Assembly: GCF_018760785.1 (NCBI RefSeq)
Contig: NZ_JAHHZO010000010.1
Span: forward strand, 168,982 to 232,981
Reading direction: 5' to 3'
Origin: Rhizobium sp. CSW-27
GTDB lineage: Bacteria > Pseudomonadota > Alphaproteobacteria > Rhizobiales > Rhizobiaceae
Length of the DNA: 64,000 nt
Part shown: piece after piece, positions 52,567 through 61,418 of the stretch
How the letters are laid out: every line of letters begins with the position of its first letter
How positions within the stretch are numbered: the stretch's first letter is position 1
The notes under the pieces: generated by a model
What the model saw: the letters and a program-made list of their open reading frames with translations, nothing else
Told to the model about the DNA's origin: nothing
Database searches by the model: none
Translations under genes and position numbers: made by a program

Positions 52567-54597
52567 ATGGCGGATTTGCGCAAGCGCGTCCTGGCGCATC
52601 GAGGATGGCTTCACATTCTGGAGGCGGGCCAGGGCGAAGATACGGAAGCGTCCGTTCTGGTGACGCTCGGATTTTCCGCATCGCGCATCGCGGCGCTGGC
52701 GGCCGAGGCGGCGAGCAACGGCACGACCATCGAGACGGAGCTTCTGCATTCCGGCGCGACGACCGAGGACGCCTATTATCGGGCGGTTGCCCGGTTCTTC
52801 CGCCTTCCCTTCATGGAGCGGATCGATCCGCAGACCGTGGTTGACCTCGACGGACTGGATACGCAGCTTGTCCAGCCCCTGCAGGTTCGCCTGACCTATC
52901 CGAACCGGGCACCGCAGATCGCCATGGTGCCGCGGGCGGAGAAACTGCCGGAATTCGCCGCCTTTCTGGCCAGGAAGCCGGCCCTGCGCGATGGCCTCGT
53001 GATCACCACGCCATCCGCCTTGCGTGCAGCCGTCTGGGAGGCGGGATCGGCCCGCCGGGTGCGCCGGGCCGCGACCGATCTCTTCGACATGCAGCCGCAT
53101 CTTTCGGCCCGCATCATCACCACCGGAACGCAGGGGCTGGTTGCCGGCAGCATGCTGACGGCACTGGCGGCCATCTGCATCGCCATGCCCGCCATCCTGC
53201 TGCCGCTGCTGCACATCACCATCACGCTTCTCTACTTTGCCTGTCTTGCGCTACGCATGGTGGCCCTTGTCGAACAGCGGCGGCAGCGACGGCGGGCACC
53301 GGCCCTGCCTCAGCCGGTGGAAGAGCCGCTGCCCGTCTATTCGGTGATGGTGGCAATCTACCGCGAGGCGGATATGGTGCCGCAACTGGTGGCGAGCCTT
53401 CAGCGGCTGGAATGGCCGCGCTCCCGCCTCGACATCAAGATCGTCTGCGAAAGGGATGACGCAGAGACGCTGGCCGCTCTCGATGCACAGAAACTGCCGC
53501 CGCATTTCGAGGTGGTGAAGGTGCCGCCTTATCACCCGCGTACCAAGCCGAAGGCGCTGGCCTATGCCCTCGCTGCGGCCCGTGGCGAATTTCTCGCCAT
53601 TTACGACGCGGAAGATCGGCCGCATCCCGGCCAGTTGATGGAGGCCTATCGGCGCTTCCGGTCGAGCGGTCCGGAGCTTGCCTGCCTGCAGGCGCCGCTG
53701 ATCATCTCCAATGTCGACGAGAACCACATCAGCGCCCTGTTCGCCATGGAATATGCCGCCCTGTTCCGCGGCCTGCTGCCGATGCTGTCGCGCTATCGCA
53801 TGCCGCTACCGCTCGGCGGCACCTCCAACCATTTCCGCACGGCGGTGCTGCGCCGGGTGGGCGGCTGGGACCCGTTCAACGTCACAGAGGATGCCGATCT
53901 CGGCCTCAGGCTCTACCGGCTCGGCTATCGCTCGGAAACACTGCGCTGCCAGACGCTGGAAGAGGCTCCGGTCAGCCGCGCCGTCTGGATCGGTCAGCGG
54001 ACCCGCTGGTTCAAGGGCTGGCTGCAGACCTGGCTGGTGATGACCAGAAACCCGCTGCTGACGGCGCGGCAGATGGGATGGCGCGCCATGCTGGTCTTCC
54101 ACCTGCTGATCGGCGGCATGCTGTTTTCAGCCCTGCTGCATCCGCTGATCCTCGTGCTGTTCATCAAGGCACTGCTGCTGCTCGCCCACACGCCGCTTGC
54201 TGAGATGGGTATGCTGACGCTCGGCCTGATGCTGATGGACGGCCTCAACGTCATCGCAAGCTATCTCGTGTTTCTCGGGCTCGGCATGGGCTCGATGATC
54301 GGCCTGGAAAAGCTGAAGGTCGGCCGGCGCTGGATCGCCGTGCCGATGCACTGGATGATGAGTTCCTACGCCGCCTGGCGCGCCGTCAATGAGCTGCGCA
54401 CCAATCCCTTTTTCTGGAAGAAGACGCCGCACCGGCCGGCCCGGACGGCCCGCGCCGGCGAAGCGTCCGCCGCGCCGGGCGAATGGATGCGGTCTACCTC
54501 GGTTCAGCGGCTGCGCAAAGCCTTGCGCCAGGCCTTGCGCTTCATGTTGAGCTTGCTGAACCAGGAGCGCTGGCGCGGGGCGTTGCGGCGCACATAA
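52567..54597 (+). CDS. Membrane glycosyltransferase family 2 with GspE-N/MshEN-like N-terminus
   Basis: A 676-residue protein. Residues about 30-115 resemble the GspE N-terminal (MshEN) domain (ETELLHSGATTEDAYYRAVARFF), which in other proteins binds cyclic di-GMP. Two hydrophobic helices follow (about 195-235). A GT2 domain (about 255-480) shows DAEDRPHPGQ (Asp347), TEDADLGLRL and QRTRWFKGW (from Gln477), typical of processive synthases, and C-terminal helices complete a BcsA-like topology. It probably synthesises or modifies an extracellular polysaccharide. The 3' end overlaps the convergent GT10 gene by 94 bases. Confidence 0.85.
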   Translation: MADLRKRVLAHRGWLHILEAGQGEDTEASVLVTLGFSASRIAALAAEAASNGTTIETELLHSGATTEDAYYRAVARFFRLPFMERIDPQTVVDLDGLDTQLVQPLQVRLTYPNRAPQIAMVPRAEKLPEFAAFLARKPALRDGLVITTPSALRAAVWEAGSARRVRRAATDLFDMQPHLSARIITTGTQGLVAGSMLTALAAICIAMPAILLPLLHITITLLYFACLALRMVALVEQRRQRRRAPALPQPVEEPLPVYSVMVAIYREADMVPQLVASLQRLEWPRSRLDIKIVCERDDAETLAALDAQKLPPHFEVVKVPPYHPRTKPKALAYALAAARGEFLAIYDAEDRPHPGQLMEAYRRFRSSGPELACLQAPLIISNVDENHISALFAMEYAALFRGLLPMLSRYRMPLPLGGTSNHFRTAVLRRVGGWDPFNVTEDADLGLRLYRLGYRSETLRCQTLEEAPVSRAVWIGQRTRWFKGWLQTWLVMTRNPLLTARQMGWRAMLVFHLLIGGMLFSALLHPLILVLFIKALLLLAHTPLAEMGMLTLGLMLMDGLNVIASYLVFLGLGMGSMIGLEKLKVGRRWIAVPMHWMMSSYAAWRAVNELRTNPFFWKKTPHRPARTARAGEASAAPGEWMRSTSVQRLRKALRQALRFMLSLLNQERWRGALRRT

Positions 54598-55496
54598 ACG
54601 GGCGCATAGCCATACCGGGTGCGGCGGCGGGCAGCTTCCGGCTCCTGATGCAGGATGTGATTGATAAAATCGGCAAGCTCCTGCCGGCGGAACGAGGGAT
54701 CATTGCCATCGGCAAAGACGGGCTCGTTCAGCATGGCGACCATGCGCTGCGGATCGGCCGCCAGCTGCATCACATGCGCGATGCAGCTTTCGTCGTCGGG
54801 AAAATCGTGGCGGTTGACGAAGGCTCGCGGATTGAAGTCCAGATCGACCAGCGGATTGCCCCAGTAGATCGGAATGCAGCGCGCGGCAAAGGCGTGGAAG
54901 ATCTTTTCCGTCGTGTAGCCCGGCGTTCCGGAATTTTCAAACGCGATGGCGAAGTTGAAACCGCCCATGACCTTCAGCTTGGCCGGCACCGGCTTCAGGC
55001 CGGTCATCCGGGAAAAGCTGTCGTCATTGCGCAGATGACGGCCGAGCGAATTGACCGGCCGATGCGCAGAAAGGTGATGGAAGAAGGCGTCGCGAACCGG
55101 ATCGGCGCGGCCATTGGAGTAGATGAAGGTGCAGAAGCCGCGATCTTCGACAAGGCGCGCATCAATTGGCGCCCGATCCCTCACCTGCTCGGCCAGCGCA
55201 AGATCCTCCAGATAGAAGGGATGGCGCAGATAGCGGTCGCCGAAGGTCATATGATCGAAGCCGATGCCGTAATCGCAGACATTGAAATCCGGCCGCACAT
55301 TTTCGCCCGTATAGAAGACGCGCACGCAGTCGTCATAGGTGCGGTGCATCGTGTCGAAGCAGGAATAGAACAGCACCTGCGGCTGCCTGGGATCGAGCAC
55401 GACCCTGATATCGTCCGACAGGCCTTCCAGCAGGAAAAGATCCTCCGGATTGAAACCCGGCCAGAAATCCGTGTACCAGACCCGCACTGTCTTCAT
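54504..55496 (-). CDS. GT10 (alpha-1,3-fucosyltransferase-like) glycosyltransferase
   Basis: A 330-residue cytoplasmic glycosyltransferase. The family 10 signature is in NFAIAFENSGTPGYTTEKIF and the following CIPIYWGNP; VFYTGENVRPDF is the upstream conserved block. Such enzymes add fucose or related 6-deoxysugars to LPS or exopolysaccharide. The basic C-terminal tail may bind the membrane. The gene converges on the GT2 gene with a 94-base overlap. Confidence 0.88.
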   Translation of the reverse strand: MKTVRVWYTDFWPGFNPEDLFLLEGLSDDIRVVLDPRQPQVLFYSCFDTMHRTYDDCVRVFYTGENVRPDFNVCDYGIGFDHMTFGDRYLRHPFYLEDLALAEQVRDRAPIDARLVEDRGFCTFIYSNGRADPVRDAFFHHLSAHRPVNSLGRHLRNDDSFSRMTGLKPVPAKLKVMGGFNFAIAFENSGTPGYTTEKIFHAFAARCIPIYWGNPLVDLDFNPRAFVNRHDFPDDESCIAHVMQLAADPQRMVAMLNEPVFADGNDPSFRRQELADFINHILHQEPEAARRRTRYGYAPVYVRRNAPRQRSWFSKLNMKRKAWRKALRSR

Positions 55497-55662
55497 CGCC
55501 GCACCCGTCCTTTGCGCCCTTCCGCCTCGCTCTTAGTGGCTTCGCTGGGCTTTACAAGAGGAGGCAGATCCCCGACCGGCAAAAGGCGACAAGAACCGCG
55601 CCGCGCAGTGGGCAAGGGACAGGGGCGCGCCTTGATGCGTTCCGAACAAAGGATGGGGAGAA

Positions 55663-55736
55663 TGGAGCGGGTGAAGGGAATCGAACCCTCGTATTCAGCT
55701 TGGGAAGCTGCTGCTCTACCATTGAGCTACACCCGC
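55663..55736 (-). tRNA. tRNA-Gly (CCC)
   Basis: A 74-base cloverleaf on the minus strand, including an encoded CCA end. Acceptor stem GCGGGTG / CACCCGC, T-arm GAGGGTTCGATTCCCTT, and an anticodon loop TTCCCAA with CCC. It matches the bacterial tRNA-Gly(CCC) pattern throughout. Confidence 0.95.
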
Positions 55737-55747
55737 GACGCGAAGCA

Positions 55748-55776
55748 GACCTAGCATCTGGCCCCGGTTCCTTCAA
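55748..55776 (-). promoter_or_regulatory. Probable promoter of tRNA-Gly
   Basis: On the minus strand a TTGAAG -35 element (55776-55771) and a TAGGTC -10 element (55753-55748) are 17 bases apart, ending 12 bases before the tRNA. Confidence 0.45.
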
Positions 55777-55824
55777 GAGCAAAGCACCGTCAGGAGGCCG
55801 CAGGTCCGGAAGACGAAGGGGCGC

Positions 55825-56919
55825 TCACCCCCTGAAATGCTTCGAGAGCTTCAGGCCCTGCGCCTGATAGTTGGAACCGAGGCCGGAACCGTAGAGTGCC
55901 TCTGGCCGCTCCTGCATGTGTTCATAGACGAGGCGGCCGACGATCTGGCCATGTTCGAGAATGAAGGGAACCTCGTGGCTTCTCACCTCCAGCACCGCCC
56001 GCGCGCCGGACCCGCCGACGGCGGCATGCCCGAAGCCCGGATCGAAAAACCCGGCATAATGAACGCGGAACTCGCCGACCAGCGGGTCATAGGGCGTCAT
56101 CTCGGCCGCATAGAGCGGCGGCACGTGCACGGCCTCGCGGGAGACGAGGATATAGAACTCGTCGGGATCGAGGATCAGTTCGTCGCGGCCACGGCTGAAA
56201 AGCGGCTCCCAGAAGTCGAGCACGTCGTGATCTGCCTTGCGATCCACATCGATGACGGAGGTATGGTGCTTGCCGCGGTAGCCGATCAGGCCGTCGGGAC
56301 CCGTGCCCTTGAGGTCGATCGACAGCGCGATGCCGCCGCCGGACACGTTCGGCCGCTCGCTCGCCACCAGCGTTTCCGCCTCGTGCAGGGCAAGAACCTC
56401 GGCCTCGGTCAGCAGGGCGTGGCCGGTGCGGAAGCGGATCTGCGACAGGCGCGAGCCGCGACGCACGATGACCGGAAAGGTGCGCGGCGAGATTTCGAGA
56501 TAGAGCGGGCCGCGATAGCCGGCCGGAATCTTGTCGAATTCCTGGGCGCGATCGACCATAACACGCGTGAAGATGTCGAGGCGGCCGGTGGAACTCTTGG
56601 GGTTGGTCGAGGCGGATAGATCGTCCGGCAGATCGAGGCTTTCCATCAGCGGCACGATGTAGACGCAGCCGGTTTCCAGCACCGCGCCGTTCTCCAGATC
56701 GATCTCGTGCAGCGTCAGCCGCTCCAGCTTGTCGGCCACGCTGTGGTTGGGGCCGGGCATGAAGCTGGCACGCACGCGCAGCGCCTTGGAGCCCAGCCTC
56801 AGATCCAGGCTCGCCGGCTGGATCTGGTCGGCATCGAGCGCCGCCTCGGATTTCAGCCTGCCGTCTGCGAAAAGAGCGCCGATGGCGCGATCTGCCAGAA
56901 TGCCCGCGTTGCGTTTCAT
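55825..56919 (-). CDS. dcd: dCTP deaminase-family protein, double-length form
   Basis: A 364-residue protein, about twice the 190 residues of E. coli Dcd. The N-terminal half carries IQPASLDLRLG and NPKSSTGRLDIF; the C-terminal half carries EFRVHYAGFFDPGFG, VLEVRSHEVPFILEHGQ. Both halves are trimeric dUTPase/dCTP-deaminase folds. It is probably the 2'-deoxycytidine-5'-triphosphate deaminase of alphaproteobacteria, supplying dUTP for thymidylate synthesis. It is divergent from metZ and its riboswitch. Confidence 0.88.
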   Translation of the reverse strand: MKRNAGILADRAIGALFADGRLKSEAALDADQIQPASLDLRLGSKALRVRASFMPGPNHSVADKLERLTLHEIDLENGAVLETGCVYIVPLMESLDLPDDLSASTNPKSSTGRLDIFTRVMVDRAQEFDKIPAGYRGPLYLEISPRTFPVIVRRGSRLSQIRFRTGHALLTEAEVLALHEAETLVASERPNVSGGGIALSIDLKGTGPDGLIGYRGKHHTSVIDVDRKADHDVLDFWEPLFSRGRDELILDPDEFYILVSREAVHVPPLYAAEMTPYDPLVGEFRVHYAGFFDPGFGHAAVGGSGARAVLEVRSHEVPFILEHGQIVGRLVYEHMQERPEALYGSGLGSNYQAQGLKLSKHFRG

Positions 56920-56994
56920 TGACCCTATCCTTCAATCGCGCGACAAAAGCAAAAGCAGGCAATTGACGCAAGCGCTTCGCAGGCGTATGCGAAC

Positions 56995-57051
56995 TTATCC
57001 CGTGGTGATTTGGCCGGTCGGCTTGCAGCCACGTTAAACAAGTGGCTAAAA
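56995..57051 (+). promoter_or_regulatory. SAM-II riboswitch upstream of metZ
   Basis: The conserved core of the SAM-II (metA) aptamer is present: CCCGTGGTGATTTGG, the CTTGCAGCCACGTTAAACAAG block and the GCTAAA end at 57045-57050. CGTGG pairs with CCACG to form P1, and the 3' segment can form the pseudoknot. It binds S-adenosylmethionine to control methionine synthesis genes in alphaproteobacteria, as the metZ gene downstream shows. Identification by sequence is firm. Confidence 0.93.
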
Positions 57052-57063
57052 GGACCGGGTGCG

Positions 57064-57093
57064 AAACCGGTCTGCTTTGCGACCGGTTTTTTT
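57064..57093 (+). terminator. Intrinsic terminator between SAM-II and metZ
   Basis: AAACCGGTC (57064-57072) pairs with GACCGGTTT (57081-57089) and is followed by a T tract. An upstream GACCGG at 57053-57058 can pair with the same CCGGTC, so an antiterminator conformation is possible. Confidence 0.85.
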
Positions 57094-57113
57094 GTTATGA
57101 AGTGGTGACACGC

Positions 57114-58298
57114 ATGAGCAAGACCTGGCGCCCCGCAACCCAACTCGTCCATGGCGGCACGCTGCGCTCGCAGTATGGCGAAACCTCCGAAGCGATCTAC
57201 CTGACGCAGGGCTTCGTCTATGAAAATTCCGCCGCGGCCGAAGCCCGCTTCAAGGGCGAGACGGACGGCTTCATCTATGCCCGCTACGGCAGCCCGACCA
57301 ACGACATGTTCGAAAAGCGGATGATCGCGCTGGAAGGCGCCGAAGACGCCCGTGCCACCGCATCGGGCATGGCCGCCGTGTCTGCTGCCATTCTCTGCCA
57401 GGTCAAGGCCGGCGACCACATCGTTGCCGCACGCGCCCTGTTCGGCTCCTGCCGCTACGTCGTCGAGACGCTGGCGCCGAAATACGGCGTCGAGTGCACG
57501 CTGGTGGATGGCCGTGACCTCGCCAATTGGGAAGCCGCGATACGCCCCAACACCAAGGTCTTCTTCCTGGAAAGCCCGACCAACCCGACGCTGGAAGTGG
57601 TCGATATCGCGGGCGTGGCGAAGCTCGCCAACCAGGTGGGCGCCAAGCTGGTGGTCGACAACGTGTTTGCAACGCCGCTCTTCCAGAAGCCGCTGGAACT
57701 CGGCGCGCATGTGGTCGTCTATTCCGCGACGAAGCATATCGATGGCCAGGGCCGCTGCCTCGGCGGCGTCATCCTCTCCGACAAGCAGTGGATCGACGAA
57801 AACCTGCATGACTACTTCCGCCATACCGGCCCCGCCATGTCACCCTTCAATGCCTGGACGCTGCTGAAGGGCATCGAGACCCTGCCTCTGCGCGTGAAGC
57901 AGCAGACGGAAAGCGCCGGAAGGATCGCCGATTTTCTTGCCGACCAGGGCAAGGTCGCCCGCGTCATCTATCCGGGTCGCAAGGACCATCCGCAGGCCGA
58001 CATCATTGCCCGCCAGATGACCGGCGGCTCGACGCTCGTCTGCTTCGAGCTGAAGGGCGGCAAGGATGCGGCCTTTGCGCTGCAGGATGCGCTGGAGGTG
58101 ATCAAGATCTCCAACAATCTGGGCGACGCCAAGAGCCTGATCACGCATCCGGCCACGACGACGCACAAGAACCTGACGGATGAGGCACGCGCGGAGCTTG
58201 GCATTTCCGGCGGCACGCTGCGTCTTTCCTGCGGTATCGAAGATACCGACGACCTGCTCGACGATCTGGTCCAGGCGCTTTCCAAGGTCTCCGCCTGA
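57114..58298 (+). CDS. metZ: O-succinylhomoserine sulfhydrylase
   Basis: A 394-residue PLP enzyme that makes homocysteine from O-succinylhomoserine and sulfide. The PLP lysine is in YSATKHIDGQGR; other family blocks are YARYGSPTNDMFE, ASGMAAV and ESPTNPTLEVVDI. The start at 57114 is preferred because the open frame upstream runs through the SAM-II riboswitch and terminator. It is controlled by that riboswitch. apaG follows on the same strand. Confidence 0.93.
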   Translation: MSKTWRPATQLVHGGTLRSQYGETSEAIYLTQGFVYENSAAAEARFKGETDGFIYARYGSPTNDMFEKRMIALEGAEDARATASGMAAVSAAILCQVKAGDHIVAARALFGSCRYVVETLAPKYGVECTLVDGRDLANWEAAIRPNTKVFFLESPTNPTLEVVDIAGVAKLANQVGAKLVVDNVFATPLFQKPLELGAHVVVYSATKHIDGQGRCLGGVILSDKQWIDENLHDYFRHTGPAMSPFNAWTLLKGIETLPLRVKQQTESAGRIADFLADQGKVARVIYPGRKDHPQADIIARQMTGGSTLVCFELKGGKDAAFALQDALEVIKISNNLGDAKSLITHPATTTHKNLTDEARAELGISGGTLRLSCGIEDTDDLLDDLVQALSKVSA

Positions 58299-58358
58299 GC
58301 TTTTTCTGCGACGATGCCGGTCGCAGGGCCGGCAAAACTTGTCGATCACCACATTCAA

Positions 58359-58389
58359 TATGGGCGGATTTCTTGACCTTCCGCCCATA
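58359..58389. promoter_or_regulatory. 10-bp inverted repeat before apaG
   Basis: TATGGGCGGA (58359-58368) and TCCGCCCATA (58380-58389) are perfect complements separated by 11 bases that include TTGACC, a possible -35 element. It lies about 40 bases before the apaG start and could be an operator or a hairpin ending the metZ transcript. Confidence 0.45.
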
Positions 58390-58430
58390 CTGTACGATAT
58401 CCCTAACGATACGCAGTGAAGGTGTCGCGC

Positions 58431-58823
58431 ATGTATCGTGCCCGGACAAGGGATATCGAGGTCGAAGTCGAGCCCTATTATCTGGAGGAGCAGTCCGATC
58501 CGGAGGACAGCCGCTATGTCTGGGGCTATCGTATCGTCATATCCAACCATTCGGATCTGACGGTGCGGCTGGTTCACCGCTACTGGCACATCACCGACCA
58601 GAACGGCATCGTGGACGAAGTGGAAGGCCCCGGCGTTGTGGGAGAGCAGCCTCGCCTGCAGCCCGGCGACACCTTCGAATATTCCTCCGGCTGCCCGCTC
58701 GACACCCCATCCGGCATGATGTTCGGCCACTATCAGATGGAAACAGATGAAGGGGAAACCTTCATCGTCACCATTCCCGCCTTTTCACTGGATTCCCCGG
58801 GCCTGATGCGCGTGCTGAACTGA
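58431..58823 (+). CDS. apaG: ApaG-family protein
   Basis: A 130-residue protein, the usual ApaG length, with a fibronectin-like beta-sandwich. Motifs include [55 protein letters not shown] and GHYQMET. ApaG domains bind pyrophosphate or nucleotides in some reports; the physiological role is not settled. AAGGTG precedes the start. Confidence 0.93.
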   Translation: MYRARTRDIEVEVEPYYLEEQSDPEDSRYVWGYRIVISNHSDLTVRLVHRYWHITDQNGIVDEVEGPGVVGEQPRLQPGDTFEYSSGCPLDTPSGMMFGHYQMETDEGETFIVTIPAFSLDSPGLMRVLN

Positions 58824-58951
58824 ACCTGCGCCCGAACCCGGGTTCCGCTTTTCGCATGACGGCAAGCACAGGCCGGACGGGCCTTCACGACGGAGGTCGC
58901 GGAAACTTTCCGGGGCGCCGCCTGTTTCGCCTTCCTGACAATGGAGGCATC

Positions 58952-59221
58952 ATGCAACGGGAAAAGCAGTTGATGGCCCTGTTCGGGGCTCTCGCCATCG
59001 CGCTCGCGGCAGGCGCGCTCTTCTTCTTCTTGTATGTGCAGGATCAGGAAACGGTTCCCGCAAACCGGGTGGAGGTTCCCTATCAGCGGACCGAGGACCT
59101 GCCACCCAGCGCGGTGGTGGACGAGACGAGCCACCCGGCCCTTGCCGGGGGTCAGAATACGGCAAACGGTACCGACATCCCGCCGCGCGACAAGCATCTG
59201 CCGCCGCGCAGCAGCGAGTAG
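58952..59221 (+). CDS. Small single-helix membrane protein
   Basis: An 89-residue protein with one transmembrane helix near the N-terminus (LMALFGALAIALAAGALFFFLY) and a hydrophilic periplasmic C-terminus rich in Pro and Asp. GGAGG lies 4 bases before the ATG. Not recognised; it stands between apaG and hslO. Confidence 0.65.
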   Translation: MQREKQLMALFGALAIALAAGALFFFLYVQDQETVPANRVEVPYQRTEDLPPSAVVDETSHPALAGGQNTANGTDIPPRDKHLPPRSSE

Positions 59222-59252
59222 AAGAGGTCCGCCGCCCGCCTTCGCCGGCCTC

Positions 59253-60242
59253 TCACGCGGCTTCGAATTCGGCGACGTCGTAGCGATAGGTGGTGGAGCA
59301 GAATTCGCAGGTGACCGCGATGTGGCCGTCTTCCTGGCTCGCCTCGATTTCCTCGGCGGTAAAGCCCTCCAGCACACCCTTGATCTTGTCGCGCGAGCAG
59401 CTGCAGCGATCGATGACCGCCTGCGGCTCATAGATGCGCACGCCGCGCTCGTGAAACAGACGATAGAGCAGCCGCTCTATCGCCACCTGCGGATCCGTCA
59501 GTTCGTCCGTGTCGACGGTTTCCACCAGCATGCGCGCTTCCGCCCAGGCATCGTCACCCGTCAGATCATGGGTGCGGTCGTCGCCGTCGCCGCCATGCAG
59601 GTCCGGCTGGCGCATGCGTTCCGGCGCCTGCGGCAGGAACTGGGCAAGAACGCCGCCAGCGCGCCAGTTGTGGCGCGGCTTGCCATCGTCATCGCGGTCC
59701 AGCAGTTCGGCAACGCCGAGCCGCACCTTGGTCGGGATCTGCTCCGACTGCCGGAAATAGACCCCGGCAATCTCCTCCAGCGACGAGCCGTCGAGCGGCA
59801 CGATGCCCTGATAGGGCTGCATGCCATGGCCCTGATCGATGGTGAAGGCAAGCACGCCCTCGCCCAGAAGATCCGGCGGCGCCGTTCTGCCGGCGGCAAC
59901 GGCGGTGGCCAGCGCCTCCTCGTCGAAACGGGCATAGGCACGCATGCTTTCCGGGCTGGTGAAATCCGCCACCAGCAGATCGACCGGACCGTCGCCCTTG
60001 GTCTGCACGGTGAACCGGCCCTCGAACTTCAGAGAAGTGCCGATCAGCGCGGTCAGCACGATCGCTTCCGCCAGAAGGCGTGCGACCGGGGCGGGATACT
60101 CATGACGGCCAAGGATGGCGTTCAGGAGCGGGCCAAGCTGCACCGCGCGGCCACGCACATCGAGGCCCTCCACCTGGAAAGGCACCACGCGGTCATCGCC
60201 CGCCAGATTGAGTTCGCTGAATTCCACAGTGGCCTCTGCCAT
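59253..60242 (-). CDS. hslO: Redox-regulated chaperone Hsp33
   Basis: A 329-residue cytoplasmic holdase activated by oxidative stress. The C-terminal zinc site is present as CSCS near residue 265 and CEFC near 305. The N-terminal domain contains DRVVPFQVEGLDVRGR and the redox region DQGHGMQPYQGIVPL. The start at 60242 is the first well-placed ATG. argF lies 206 bases upstream on the same strand. Confidence 0.92.
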   Translation of the reverse strand: MAEATVEFSELNLAGDDRVVPFQVEGLDVRGRAVQLGPLLNAILGRHEYPAPVARLLAEAIVLTALIGTSLKFEGRFTVQTKGDGPVDLLVADFTSPESMRAYARFDEEALATAVAAGRTAPPDLLGEGVLAFTIDQGHGMQPYQGIVPLDGSSLEEIAGVYFRQSEQIPTKVRLGVAELLDRDDDGKPRHNWRAGGVLAQFLPQAPERMRQPDLHGGDGDDRTHDLTGDDAWAEARMLVETVDTDELTDPQVAIERLLYRLFHERGVRIYEPQAVIDRCSCSRDKIKGVLEGFTAEEIEASQEDGHIAVTCEFCSTTYRYDVAEFEAA

Positions 60243-60448
60243 GTCTTGCTCCTTCGCGCCGGAGCCACCCGTTTCGCACATATGGCGGGCAAGCGGAACC
60301 GCTCAACCACAGGAAAGAGGCCGACGCTGTCGTGTTGAGGCACCCGGACCGACGGCGCGGGCGCAATTGGGAAAGCCGACAGATGGGGGCATGCCCGAAA
60401 TAAATCAAGGCATGCCCGGCGTCGTCCCGGAAACCGGCCGCTTCCGCG

Positions 60449-61366
60449 TCAGATGACGCCAAAGCACCAGGCCAGAACGGCCTTTTGCGCGTGCAGTCGG
60501 TTTTCCGCCTCGTCGAACACCACCGACTGCGGACCGTCGATCACCGCATCGGTCACTTCCTCGCCGCGATGGGCGGGCAGGCAGTGCATGAACAACGCGT
60601 CGTCCTTCGCCCTCTTCATCAGCTGCTCATTCACCTGGAAGGGCTGGAAGATGTTGTGGCCGCGCGCCTTGTGCTCCTGGTTCATCGACACCCAGGTATC
60701 CGTCACCACCATGTCGACACCGTCGACGGCACGATCGGCATCATGGCAGAGCATGATCTCGCCGCCATTGTTGCGCGACCAGTTGAGGTACTTGTCCAGC
60801 GGCTCGGAGCCCAGCGGCACGGCCATGTTCATCTTGTAGCCGAAGCGGGCAGAGCCTTCGATGAAGGAGTGCAGCACGTTGTTGCCGTCGCCGGTCCAGG
60901 CAAAGGTCTTGCCGGCAACAGGGCCGCGATGCTCCTCGAAGGTCAGAAGGTCGGCCATGATCTGGCAGGGATGCGTTTCGTCGGTCAGGCCGTTGATCAC
61001 CGGGACGGTGGCGTGCTCGGCCATTTCCATCAGGCGGCGATGGTCCGTGGTGCGGATCATGATTGCATCGACATAGCGCGACAGCACCTTGGCGGTGTCG
61101 CCGATCGTTTCGGCGCGGCCGAGCTGCATTTCGGTGCCCGAGAGGAACAGCGTCTCGCCGCCCAGCTGACGCATGCCGACATCAAACGAGACGCGCGTGC
61201 GGGTCGAGGGCTTTTCAAAGATCATGGCCAGCATCTTGCCGGCCAGCGGCTTGTCCGCCGTGCCCGCCTTGGTGGCCTTCTTGCGCGTCAGCGCATCATC
61301 GAGAATGGTACGCAGCTCCCCTGACGAAACTGCCGAGAGGTCGAGAAAATGCTTGGGTGATGCCAT
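60449..61366 (-). CDS. argF: Ornithine carbamoyltransferase
   Basis: A 305-residue cytoplasmic enzyme forming citrulline from ornithine and carbamoyl phosphate. The binding motifs are intact: [33 protein letters not shown] and [12 protein letters not shown]. The start at 61366 gives the usual N-terminus. It follows argD on the same strand after 52 bases, an arginine operon. Confidence 0.95.
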   Translation of the reverse strand: MASPKHFLDLSAVSSGELRTILDDALTRKKATKAGTADKPLAGKMLAMIFEKPSTRTRVSFDVGMRQLGGETLFLSGTEMQLGRAETIGDTAKVLSRYVDAIMIRTTDHRRLMEMAEHATVPVINGLTDETHPCQIMADLLTFEEHRGPVAGKTFAWTGDGNNVLHSFIEGSARFGYKMNMAVPLGSEPLDKYLNWSRNNGGEIMLCHDADRAVDGVDMVVTDTWVSMNQEHKARGHNIFQPFQVNEQLMKRAKDDALFMHCLPAHRGEEVTDAVIDGPQSVVFDEAENRLHAQKAVLAWCFGVI

Positions 61367-61418
61367 GGTCCAATCCATCCGGGGCGCCATCCGGCGGCGC
61401 GCTCATCCTGGGGGGCCG

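Noticed and set aside
57042..57113. Upstream extension of metZ
   Set aside because: It would translate through the end of the SAM-II aptamer and the terminator; the family N-terminus begins at 57114.
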